This document shows, piece after piece, positions 32,802-39,414 of a stretch of DNA of 64,000 nucleotides. Position 1 is the first letter of the stretch. Each line of letters opens with the position of its first letter. Where the stretch lies: NCBI GenBank assembly GCA_964540575.1, contig CAZINI010000007.1, positions 33,867-97,866 of the forward strand. The letters are read 5' to 3'. The notes under the pieces are model-generated. The model did not search any database and had not been told where the DNA came from. It was given only the letters and a program-made list of their open reading frames with translations. Source of the stretch: UMGS1889 sp964540575. Its GTDB lineage: Bacteria; Bacillota; Clostridia; Oscillospirales; Ruminococcaceae. The position numbers were made by a program, and so were the translations under genes.

Positions 32802-34076
32802 TTATCTTTCCAGCTGCTGAGCTCTGTCGGGGCCTACGCCTATCATACCGATATGACATTCGCAAAGCTCTTCAAGACGTTCGATATACTTCTTGCAGAC
32901 CTCGGGAAGCTCGTCAAAGGTCTTGCAGCCCGAAATATCCTCGTTGAAGCCTTCGTGCTCCTCGTAAACGGGCTCGCATTCTGCAAGCTCCTCAAGAGCG
33001 GCTGGGTAATCCTTGATGATAGTTCCGTCGGGCTTCTTATATGCAACGCAAATCTTCAGCTTGTCAAGGCCGCTGAGAGTATCCAGCTTGTTGATAACAA
33101 GGCAGTCCAGACCGTTTACACGAACAGCGTGACGAACGATAACTGTATCGAACCAGCCTGTTCTTCTGGGACGGCCTGTAACCGTTCCGAACTCGTGACC
33201 CTGATTTCTGATGAAATCTCCCGTTTCGTCGTTAAGCTCGGTGGGGAAGGGACCCTTTCCAACTCGTGTGGTGTAAGCCTTGGCAACGCCGTATATCTTG
33301 TCGATAACACGAGGACCTACTCCCGTACCTACGCATACGCCTGCCGCCAGAGGGTGGGAGCTGGTAACGTAGGGATATGTTCCGAAATCTATATCCAGCA
33401 GAGTAGCCTGTGCACCCTCAAAGAGGATAGTTTTCCCTGCCTTATGTGCTTCGTATGCCATAACGGAAACGTCCGCCAGATAGCCTGCCAGCCGCTTTCC
33501 GTACTCGGTATATTCCTTGATAGTCGCTTCAATATCCACAGGCTCGCCGCCGTATACCTCGGTGATGATCTTGTTTTTCAGCTTGCCTGTGCTTCTTGCC
33601 TTTTCGGCGAATATCTCGGGGTGAACAAGGTCATAGAAGCGGATTCCGCACCGCTCGTACTTGTCCATATATGTAGGACCGATGCCCCTGCCTGTTGTTC
33701 CTATATCGGAGCCGCCTCTAAACTTTTCGGAAAGACCGTCCAGCTTGATATGCCAAGGCATAATGATATGTGCTCTGGGGTCGATCTTCAGATTGTCAAA
33801 TGAGATACCTCTTGCACTCATTCCGTCTATCTCGCCCAAAAGATCCTTAGGGTCGAGAACTACACCTGCACCGATAAGGCAGAGGGTATCTTTATAGAGA
33901 ATACCCGATGGTATAAGATGAAGCTTGTAGACCTCACCGTTGCTTTCAACGGTATGTCCTGCGTTGTTTCCGCCCTGCGAACGGATTACAACATCCGCTC
34001 TGGAAGCAAGAATGTCAATGACCTTACCCTTGCCTTCATCTCCCCACTGAGTACCGATAACAATATTTGCGGGCAT
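32802..34076 (-). CDS. purA: adenylosuccinate synthetase
   Basis: 424 aa. IGTQWGDEGKGKVID is the GTP-binding signature; QGGNNAGHTV and GIGPTYMDKYERCG are present, and the catalytic domain ends with a normal C-terminus. It joins aspartate to IMP using GTP, the first step from IMP to AMP. GAGGAA precedes ATG 34076. It is monocistronic with a perfect promoter and a leader carrying four palindromes (34105-34180). Confidence 0.97.
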   Translation of the reverse strand: MPANIVIGTQWGDEGKGKVIDILASRADVVIRSQGGNNAGHTVESNGEVYKLHLIPSGILYKDTLCLIGAGVVLDPKDLLGEIDGMSARGISFDNLKIDPRAHIIMPWHIKLDGLSEKFRGGSDIGTTGRGIGPTYMDKYERCGIRFYDLVHPEIFAEKARSTGKLKNKIITEVYGGEPVDIEATIKEYTEYGKRLAGYLADVSVMAYEAHKAGKTILFEGAQATLLDIDFGTYPYVTSSHPLAAGVCVGTGVGPRVIDKIYGVAKAYTTRVGKGPFPTELNDETGDFIRNQGHEFGTVTGRPRRTGWFDTVIVRHAVRVNGLDCLVINKLDTLSGLDKLKICVAYKKPDGTIIKDYPAALEELAECEPVYEEHEGFNEDISGCKTFDELPEVCKKYIERLEELCECHIGMIGVGPDRAQQLER

Positions 34077-34104
34077 TTTATTTCCTCATTTCATTTTATT
34101 TTTG

Positions 34105-34180
34105 CGGACAAATTATCCGAAACGGATATTTATTCCGTAAAACGGATCATTTATCCGTTGAAACGGATCATTTATCCGTT
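34105..34180 (-). promoter_or_regulatory. array of four palindromes in the purA leader
   Basis: Two exact 19-bp copies of AACGGATCATTTATCCGTT (34141-34159 and 34162-34180) are followed toward purA by two weaker ones (34122-34138, arms ACGGA/TCCGT; 34105-34119, arms CGGA/TCCG). Centres are about 20 bp apart. They lie between the start point and the start codon. They may be phased operators or a chain of RNA hairpins. Confidence 0.75.
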
Positions 34181-34193
34181 TTTAACCTATTGA

Positions 34194-34222
34194 ATTATAC
34201 CATACTTATACGGAATTGTCAA
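34194..34222 (-). promoter_or_regulatory. consensus promoter of purA
   Basis: Minus strand: -35 TTGACA (34217-34222), 17-bp spacer, -10 TATAAT (34194-34199). Confidence 0.92.
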
Positions 34223-34242
34223 TAATCTTCGTGATTTTAACG

Positions 34243-34275
34243 AAAAAAATCCGCCGTCATTTACGGCGGCGGATC
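34243..34275 (-). terminator. terminator of the pilin gene
   Basis: Minus strand: stem ATCCGCCG/CGGCGGAT, then seven T. Confidence 0.92.
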
Positions 34276-34284
34276 TCCCGTATA

Positions 34285-34782
34285 TCACGGGTTAATATCA
34301 TTATTAACATCATTATTGGGATAATAGCAGCCCATAGGCATAGCTGAACTCATACTCTGCATGACCTCATCGGGAGTTAACCTGATAACATCGGCGTCGT
34401 TGATAGGTCTGTCACTCCATACGGCATATGTGCAGCCGATTCCTGCACTGTCCACCTTAAAGCCGAAATATCCGTCAAATGCGTTTCCGAGATATTTGTG
34501 AACATCGCAGTCGTCGTTTCCGCCGCCGCTGTGGGCTATGCCGTCGGCAGCACCCGTATATATCGAATCGGGAGCGTATATTCCGCCTTGTGCATTGAGG
34601 TTCGTCAGTGCCAGCTGCACGCCTTCGTAAACGTGCCTTGCCTGTGCCTGATATTTGGAAACTCTCGCTTCCTTGACCATTCCAAAGAATAAAGGCGTAA
34701 GAATGGCAGCCAGTGATGCAACTATGGCAATTACCACTATAAGCTCAATAAGCGTAAAGCCTTTTAGTTTCTTTCCTTTCAT
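34285..34782 (-). CDS. orphan type IV prepilin-like protein
   Basis: 165 aa. The N-terminus MKGKKLKGFTLIELIVVIAI is a classical class III signal: basic leader, cleavage by prepilin peptidase after Gly8, methylated Phe, Glu at +5, and a hydrophobic assembly helix. The globular part has three Cys and a DNNDV-like C-terminus rich in Asn. AGGGGGT precedes ATG 34782. No pilus ATPase, platform protein or prepilin peptidase lies in the window, so assembly must use genes elsewhere. It could be a pseudopilin of a type II-like or competence system. Confidence 0.88.
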   Translation of the reverse strand: MKGKKLKGFTLIELIVVIAIVASLAAILTPLFFGMVKEARVSKYQAQARHVYEGVQLALTNLNAQGGIYAPDSIYTGAADGIAHSGGGNDDCDVHKYLGNAFDGYFGFKVDSAGIGCTYAVWSDRPINDADVIRLTPDEVMQSMSSAMPMGCYYPNNDVNNDINP

Positions 34783-35079
34783 AACCGATACCCCCTAATG
34801 TATAATTATTGCAGTGTACTAACAATAATTATCATAATTTTATGATACACTATTTTATGCGTTATGTCAAGCAGTTTGTGAATAACAGGGCGTTTTTTGG
34901 CAATAGAAATATTATTAATATAATCTGATATTTGCGTACAAATTGCACAAAGGTTTGCACCGAAAGCAATGCAACCGTATACAATGTGAATTATAGGTAA
35001 AGAGAGTGTTTTATTTCGGTATATTTTCGGATGACTGAAACGGTTTCATGCTCGCCCGATTTTTGGATTCAGGTATATA

Positions 35080-35239
35080 ATACTAATCTTCAATCAACCT
35101 ATGGACAAATCCGACAGCTATAACCCAGCCACTCGGCGTCAAGCTCCCTTGCCGGGCGACAGCCCGCCTGCGGTCGCTTTCCTTGATTGGCTGTGTTCTA
35201 CCTGCCGTCTTTGTCTACAGAACGATTGAAGATTAGTAT
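35080..35239. repeat. family-1 inverted-repeat element B
   Basis: 160 bp with exact 16-bp terminal inverted repeats (ATACTAATCTTCAATC at 35080-35095 and its inverse at 35224-35239). The interior is GC-rich and unlike the flanking AT-rich DNA, with hairpins around GCCGGGC/GCCCGCC and CAGCCA/TGGCTG. The next bases inside both ends carry the family TATAGACAA-like block. It ends about 20 bp ahead of the DUF3800 promoter. No transposase is present. Likely MITE-like. Confidence 0.85.
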
Positions 35240-35258
35240 AAAATTCCAAAAATTATTC

Positions 35259-35287
35259 TTGACAATCAATAATAATTATGTTACAAT
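35259..35287 (+). promoter_or_regulatory. promoter of the DUF3800 gene
   Basis: -35 TTGACA (35259-35264), 17-bp spacer, -10 TACAAT (35282-35287). Confidence 0.88.
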
Positions 35288-35299
35288 ATGAATATAATA

Positions 35300-35378
35300 G
35301 AGTGTGATATATCACACTTTGGCTTGGTCTTTTGATCTGGGCCACCGCAGACGGGGACACTTCCCCGTCATTTTTTTG
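35300..35378 (+). ncRNA. structured leader of the DUF3800 gene with terminator
   Basis: Three hairpins follow one another. P1 is the perfect 18-base palindrome AGTGTGATATATCACACT (35301-35318). P2 is 35321-35343, with GGTC pairing GATC across a TTTT loop and an outer GGC/GCC. P3 is 35350-35369, GACGGGG/CCCCGTC, followed by ATTTTTTT. P3 is a complete terminator only a few bases before the ribosome site GAGGAA. Structured RNA classes upstream of DUF3800 genes are known from comparative work (the DUF3800 RNA motifs); whether this matches one needs a covariance search. Confidence 0.7.
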
Positions 35379-35392
35379 TGCGAGGAACGATA

Positions 35393-36067
35393 ATGAAAGA
35401 ATTGAGTATATTTGTTGACGAATCGGGTGATTTCGGTAAGGTTGATAATAACTCGCCGTATTATCTTGTCACTATGGTATTTCACAATCAAAACGATGAT
35501 ATAAGTGAGCAGATTTCAAAGCTTGAAAGGGAATTATCTGAGAGCGGAAGTACGGAATATATACATACAGGTCCGATAATCCGAAGAGAATTTCCCTATC
35601 ATAATATGACCATAGATGAACGAAGAAGGCTTCTCTATAAAATTAGAATGTTCTTTCTCCATCTCCCTGTTATGCATACTACAATCAAAATCAATAGGAA
35701 AGAAGCCGCAGATAAATTTGCACTTACGGCACAGATCTCAAAAAGGCTGAAAAATTTTATTAATGATCACTTGGATTATTTCTCATCGTTCGATAAGGTC
35801 ATAGTTTACTATGATAATGGTCAGCAGGAACTAAATCTTGTTTTAAATTCAATACTCAATTTGCTTTTGAGTAATGTTGAATTCAGAAAAGCATCGCCCG
35901 CAGAGTACAGATTACTTCAGATAGCCGATTATGTTTGCAGTGTGGAGCTGCTTTCGATAAAATATGAAGAAAAACGGCTCAGCAGGTCGGAGCAAGCTTT
36001 TTTCTATAAATCTCAGGAATTGAAAAAAACATTTATAAAGTCTGTTTATTCAAAAAAGTTAGAGTAA
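35393..36067 (+). CDS. DUF3800 domain protein
   Basis: 224 aa. It has the two acidic motifs of DUF3800: LSIFVDESGDFG at the N-terminus and LLQIADYVCSVELL near residue 190, with a YYDNGQQE block between. The domain is thought to have an RNase H-like fold; biochemical function is not established and it often occurs in mobile or defence-like contexts. ATG 35393 follows GAGG by 7 nt. It is single, behind a leader with a terminator, so expression is probably gated by read-through. Base composition is more AT-rich than the core genes here. Confidence 0.87.
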   Translation: MKELSIFVDESGDFGKVDNNSPYYLVTMVFHNQNDDISEQISKLERELSESGSTEYIHTGPIIRREFPYHNMTIDERRRLLYKIRMFFLHLPVMHTTIKINRKEAADKFALTAQISKRLKNFINDHLDYFSSFDKVIVYYDNGQQELNLVLNSILNLLLSNVEFRKASPAEYRLLQIADYVCSVELLSIKYEEKRLSRSEQAFFYKSQELKKTFIKSVYSKKLE

Positions 36068-36108
36068 AAACGGAAGCAGTACGTCTATACAAGTGCTGCT
36101 TCCGTTTT
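36067..36108 (+). terminator. terminator of the DUF3800 gene
   Basis: Stem AAAACGGAAGCAG with CTGCTTCCGTTTT directly after the stop codon. Confidence 0.88.
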
Positions 36109-36152
36109 GCGGATAATCCCGGCTATTGCGGGTTGCCCGATTTTGTATTTTG

Positions 36153-36181
36153 TTGACAAAATCGTCCGAATATGCTAAAAT
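36153..36181 (+). promoter_or_regulatory. promoter of the 411-aa gene
   Basis: -35 TTGACA (36153-36158), 17-bp spacer, -10 TAAAAT (36176-36181). Confidence 0.88.
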
Positions 36182-36229
36182 AAAGAATACAGTAATATGT
36201 CGTCCGATGCCCGAAAGGAAGTTATAAAA

Positions 36230-37465
36230 ATGTCAATAAAAATCGAATTCTCCGCAAAGCTCAGAAATAAATCAAAGCTTATCCCCGAACTGAAACGCTT
36301 ATCCGCAAAATACGGCTGCCGTATGGGAATGAGAGAGCAGAATATTATGCTTATTTTCTGCAACAGCGGCATTATGAAAATGACCGTGAATGACACAAGG
36401 ATAAGCGGCTCTGCCCAAACAAATATCGCAGGTGCAGGCTTTCACGCCGCTGCTGTTGACCTCCTCTGTGAGCTGGAGGATAACACGGGTATGGACATAC
36501 GGATAACCGACCCCACAGGCTACTGCCTGCACAAAAATTTCAACAGGCTGAAAAAGGAGCATATGAACGTATGGCTTGCAAATATCCTGCGGATACCCAT
36601 AGAGCGTCCCGCTTCGCCCTATCAGTATTGTATGGGATATGATGCAAACAGCTATATGCCCGAGAATATCGGCGGGACTATCGTTACGCCCGTTGGCAGA
36701 TTTTCTATTGCGGGACTGAAAAAGCGTATTGCCGAAAAGGGGATAGAGGATTTCGCAAGGGACTTTTTCATCTGGAGCAATCGTGAAAAAGACGCCCTTT
36801 ACAGCCGAAACAATGCTCTTTACTTGATGGCTTCCGTCTGCTGTTTCAAGCCCTCCGAACGTTCCGAGTCAGACCGCAACGCTAACGGTGCCGCACTGAC
36901 CCATCTGGAAAAGGCACTGTCCCTGGACAGAACTCTGCCGTTCCCCAAAAAGGAATATCTGGAGCTTTGTGCTTTGGCAGGACAGGAACCGCAGAATATA
37001 GATGACGTTCCCGAAATGGAAACGGAATATCCCATAGGCTACCGAAAAAGCGACGTTGTTTACAGAATGGGCAACCTGAATGTTACACTGCCGGGCAATT
37101 TCCTGACGGCGGCAGACCCCGAGGACGAATGTCAGCTGTTCACCAACGGCGAAAAGACAGACCGCATTACCGTAAGAATGAAGGCTGTCCGCACAACTAC
37201 TCCTCCCGAGCTGGATTCCGAGATATTCAAGGACTGCACGGGTCCTGCCGTGGATTTCGACTGCGGTGCGGGCAGATGCAGAATGGGCAGTATGCGTCGT
37301 CACGATGAGCAGATGAAGAGGGAATTCTTTACCACCTGTGCCGTTGTTGTCTGCGATATGCAGGCTTCCATTGTCAGCATAAGCTATGAAAATGAGAAGG
37401 ACAGGACGTGGGCTGAAAGAACTATCAGGCGAATGAGTGCAGTAAGTACGCCTAAGGCAGAATAA
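36230..37465 (+). CDS. 411-aa protein of unknown function
   Basis: No family was recognised. The protein is soluble, with no signal or membrane segment. It begins MSIKIEFSAKLRNKSKLIPE. A middle part reads DFARDFFIWSNREKDALYSRNN and then NNALYLMASVCCFKPSE, followed by a TPR-like stretch (ALTHLEKALSLDRTLPFPK). The C-terminal third (about 280-405) is beta-rich with VVYRMGNLNVTLPGNFLTA and DFDCGAGRCRMGSM. Nine or more Cys are present, none in a clear metal motif. AAAGGAAG precedes ATG 36230. It is monocistronic with a consensus promoter. Confidence 0.75.
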   Translation: MSIKIEFSAKLRNKSKLIPELKRLSAKYGCRMGMREQNIMLIFCNSGIMKMTVNDTRISGSAQTNIAGAGFHAAAVDLLCELEDNTGMDIRITDPTGYCLHKNFNRLKKEHMNVWLANILRIPIERPASPYQYCMGYDANSYMPENIGGTIVTPVGRFSIAGLKKRIAEKGIEDFARDFFIWSNREKDALYSRNNALYLMASVCCFKPSERSESDRNANGAALTHLEKALSLDRTLPFPKKEYLELCALAGQEPQNIDDVPEMETEYPIGYRKSDVVYRMGNLNVTLPGNFLTAADPEDECQLFTNGEKTDRITVRMKAVRTTTPPELDSEIFKDCTGPAVDFDCGAGRCRMGSMRRHDEQMKREFFTTCAVVVCDMQASIVSISYENEKDRTWAERTIRRMSAVSTPKAE

Positions 37466-37505
37466 TGTGCCGATCAATACTTTTAAACGAATACTTTTGC
37501 ATTGA

Positions 37506-37543
37506 AACAAAAAGGCGGCTGATACAAAAAATCAGCCGCCTTT
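37506..37543 (-). terminator. terminator of the small-protein operon
   Basis: Minus strand: stem AAAGGCGGCTGA/TCAGCCGCCTTT, then TT and GTTT. On the plus strand it may also end the 411-aa gene transcript. Confidence 0.8.
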
Positions 37544-37550
37544 AACTGCA

Positions 37551-37862
37551 TCACAGCATAATATAGGCAAGTGCCAGCAGAAGCTTCGGGTCTGCCTTTT
37601 CTCTGTATAGAATGTACATAAGTGCCAGAAGCAGCATATTTTCCCTAGAGGAAAATATTTCCGACAGCGGGTCTGAATAGCGGGGACAAACCGCCGTGCT
37701 TTGGGGCGGCGGAGCGGTCTGCGGTTTTTCCTCGGGCTTTTTGGGAATATTATTATGTTCGGGATTTCGGCTTTCAAATCGGGGGGGCGGCTGCGGACGG
37801 GTCTTTGCCGTTCTTGCGGGATAGGTCATATTCCCTCCCGAGTATCTGCGATTTTCGGGCAT
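37551..37862 (-). CDS. small Pro-rich protein with hydrophobic tail, unknown
   Basis: 103 aa. The N-terminal two-thirds is basic and Pro-rich (TRPQPPPRFE, KPQTAPPPQ). The C-terminus has short hydrophobic helices (NMLLLALMYILYRE and LLLALAYIML) that may associate with a membrane. Start ATG 37862 follows GGGAGG by 8 nt. It begins 14 nt after the stop of the preceding gene, so the two are co-transcribed. Confidence 0.7.
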   Translation of the reverse strand: MPENRRYSGGNMTYPARTAKTRPQPPPRFESRNPEHNNIPKKPEEKPQTAPPPQSTAVCPRYSDPLSEIFSSRENMLLLALMYILYREKADPKLLLALAYIML

Positions 37863-37876
37863 TGTCCCACCTCCCA

Positions 37877-38272
37877 TCACAGCGAAAGATCCTCTAAAAG
37901 CCCCTGCTCCTTAAGTGCGGTAAATATGGCAAACGCCTTTAGAAGCTTTATGGCTTTATCGGCTTTTTTCTGCTTTTTTTCGCTCAGATAGGGCTTTAAG
38001 GCGGCGATAAGGGCAGTGTTTTTGTCATCTGTTCCCGCTCCCGAAACGGCGGACATAAGCTGCATCATCTTGGAAATGTCCATATCCCCCGCAGACGGAC
38101 TGCCGCCGTTCCCGCCGCCTGTAAGCCCCGAAAACAGGGCGGAAAGGTCGGGGGCGGAGTTATCGGAAGAATTGTCCATGCCCGAAGAAAGCATATCCGC
38201 CAGCTCGGAAAGCTGCTTCATACTTTCCTCATCGGAAAGGATACTGCGTATCTTTTCGCTCATATCCTCCAT
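37877..38272 (-). CDS. 131-aa helical protein, unknown
   Basis: The N-terminal helix SEKIRSILSDEESMKQLSEL is followed by a Ser/Gly/Asn-rich linker (about 35-65), then helical DISKMMQLMSAVSG and a conserved-looking C-terminal half with ALIAALKPYLSEKKQKKADK and a hydrophobic ALLKAFAIF-like helix. The call of a genuine gene rests on the ribosome site AGGGGG ahead of ATG 38272 (ATG 38263 is also possible), the domain-like layout and the operon with 37551-37862. Similar proteins occur in Clostridia, but I know no function. Confidence 0.7.
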   Translation of the reverse strand: MEDMSEKIRSILSDEESMKQLSELADMLSSGMDNSSDNSAPDLSALFSGLTGGGNGGSPSAGDMDISKMMQLMSAVSGAGTDDKNTALIAALKPYLSEKKQKKADKAIKLLKAFAIFTALKEQGLLEDLSL

Positions 38273-38322
38273 TTTCTCGCCCCCTTATGTTTGCTGACTA
38301 TGGAAACGCTGATATACTCACA

Positions 38323-38367
38323 AATTCAGCTTGCATGCTTACGATAAATTGCTTGTTCCTGCGGTGC
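38323..38367 (-). pseudogene. decayed duplicate of the 3' end of the 83-aa gene
   Basis: About 49 bp downstream of the intact 3' end, the minus strand again reads APQEQAIYRKHAS and stop, against APQAQAIYRKLTS and stop in the gene. The copy has no start and no upstream coding part. It is a short tandem duplication fragment. Confidence 0.75.
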
Positions 38368-38372
38368 AAAAC

Positions 38373-38624
38373 TCAACTTGTAAGCTTGCGATAGATAGCT
38401 TGAGCCTGCGGAGCGGACATTATCTGCTCTGCCAGCTTCGGGTTTTTAAGTATCTGATTGAATTTTGCGGCGGCATCGGGCTTCATGCTTTTCAGGGCAC
38501 TGTCAAATTTCCCCTCGGAAAGCTCCTTTTCAAGCTGCTCGGGAGGAATGCCCAGTTTTCCGCTGAGAATGTTCAGAAGTTCTCCGATTTTTTTGGGATC
38601 GGCATTGGCAATGTTGTTGTTCAT
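38373..38624 (-). CDS. 83-aa small helical protein, unknown
   Basis: The protein reads as a string of amphipathic helices: ADPKKIGELLNILSGKLGIP, EQLEKELSEGKFDSALKSM, and NPKLAEQIMSAPQAQAIYRK. It has no membrane segment and no Cys. ATG 38624 follows GGGGAG by 9 nt; the longer frame uses TTG. It is the first of three small minus-strand genes (38624 to 37551) that may form one transcript. A fragment of its 3' end is duplicated just downstream. The helical mixture resembles spore or septum accessory proteins, but no assignment is made. Confidence 0.75.
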   Translation of the reverse strand: MNNNIANADPKKIGELLNILSGKLGIPPEQLEKELSEGKFDSALKSMKPDAAAKFNQILKNPKLAEQIMSAPQAQAIYRKLTS

Positions 38625-38751
38625 AAACAAAATCTCCCCATTATTAATAAATAATTTACAGCATAATATATAATATGTTCTAAGAAAATTTCAAAATATG
38701 TGGTAACATAATATATTATGGCGGTAAATGTCAAATAAAGTACCGTTTCCG

Positions 38752-38842
38752 AAAGGGGCGGCCCCTTTGTCATTTCGTATGTTAATTTGCAAAATGAACA
38801 AAGTTTGTCGCTCGGCACCGATAAAACTTCTTTAACGGTACC
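38752..38842 (-). repeat. family-2 repeat, copy E
   Basis: Inverse-orientation partner of 32678-32768. Read on the minus strand it runs from GGTACC through GAAGTTTTATCGGTGCCGAG to GCCCCTTTC. It lies in the divergent space between the 83-aa gene and the phosphodiesterase gene. The central stem is less perfect here than in copy D. Confidence 0.75.
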
Positions 38843-38920
38843 TTCCTAAAGGTCGGAGCGGTTTTCTTATAAATATAATATGCAGGGACAGCAAAATTGT
38901 TCACGGAGGGAAATCTTTTT

Positions 38921-39400
38921 ATGAAAATAATTGTTTTTTCCGATTCGCACGGAAGCTATGCGGCAGTTCAGAGCATTATGGATAAAAATCCCGATGCGGA
39001 TATGTACATTTTTCTCGGGGACGGTGAGAGCGAGGTCGAAAAGATGCTGGCGGATTATCCCGACAGAGATATTCGCTACGTCTGCGGAAACTGCGACCAC
39101 GGCTCCTTTGCACCGCCTTCGCTGGTTATCGAAACGGAATGCGGGGTAAATATCCTCGCCGTCCACGGGCATCGCCACGGCGTTAAGCTGGGGACGGATT
39201 TCCTTTGCGATATGGCAATGGATAATGACTGTCAGATAGCTCTTTACGGTCACACTCATGCACGGTACAATAATTATGAGAACGGCATTTACGTTATGTC
39301 CCCGGGAAGCTGTGCACTGCCGAGAGATGGCTTGAAGCCGTCCTTCGGGCTTATAGATATATCTCCTGCGGGGATAATCACAAACGTTGCCGACCTGTGA
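38921..39400 (+). CDS. metallophosphoesterase (YfcE/MJ0936-type)
   Basis: 159 aa with all five calcineurin-like motifs: FSDSHGSY, FLGDGESEVE, GNCDHG, VHGHRHG and YGHTHAR. These bind two divalent metals. The family hydrolyses phosphodiesters in vitro; the natural substrate is unknown. ATG 38921 lies after GGAGGG; the longer frame begins at a TTG ahead of that site. The SGNH lipoprotein gene follows 14 nt later. Confidence 0.93.
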   Translation: MKIIVFSDSHGSYAAVQSIMDKNPDADMYIFLGDGESEVEKMLADYPDRDIRYVCGNCDHGSFAPPSLVIETECGVNILAVHGHRHGVKLGTDFLCDMAMDNDCQIALYGHTHARYNNYENGIYVMSPGSCALPRDGLKPSFGLIDISPAGIITNVADL

Positions 39401-39414
39401 CGGGGGATATTTCA

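Noticed and set aside
34105..34180. Possible mini CRISPR array in the purA leader
   Set aside because: Units are palindromes with only 2-4 bp between them and no spacers; no cas genes are near.
35080..35239. Element B as a tRNA or other classical RNA gene
   Set aside because: It has several GC hairpins, but no T-arm or anticodon-arm pattern, and its ends match elements A and C.
35378..36067. DUF3800 locus as a full toxin-antitoxin or defence island
   Set aside because: Only one protein gene and one leader are visible. No second component, restriction, CBASS or retron genes lie nearby, so only the RNA-gene unit is claimed.
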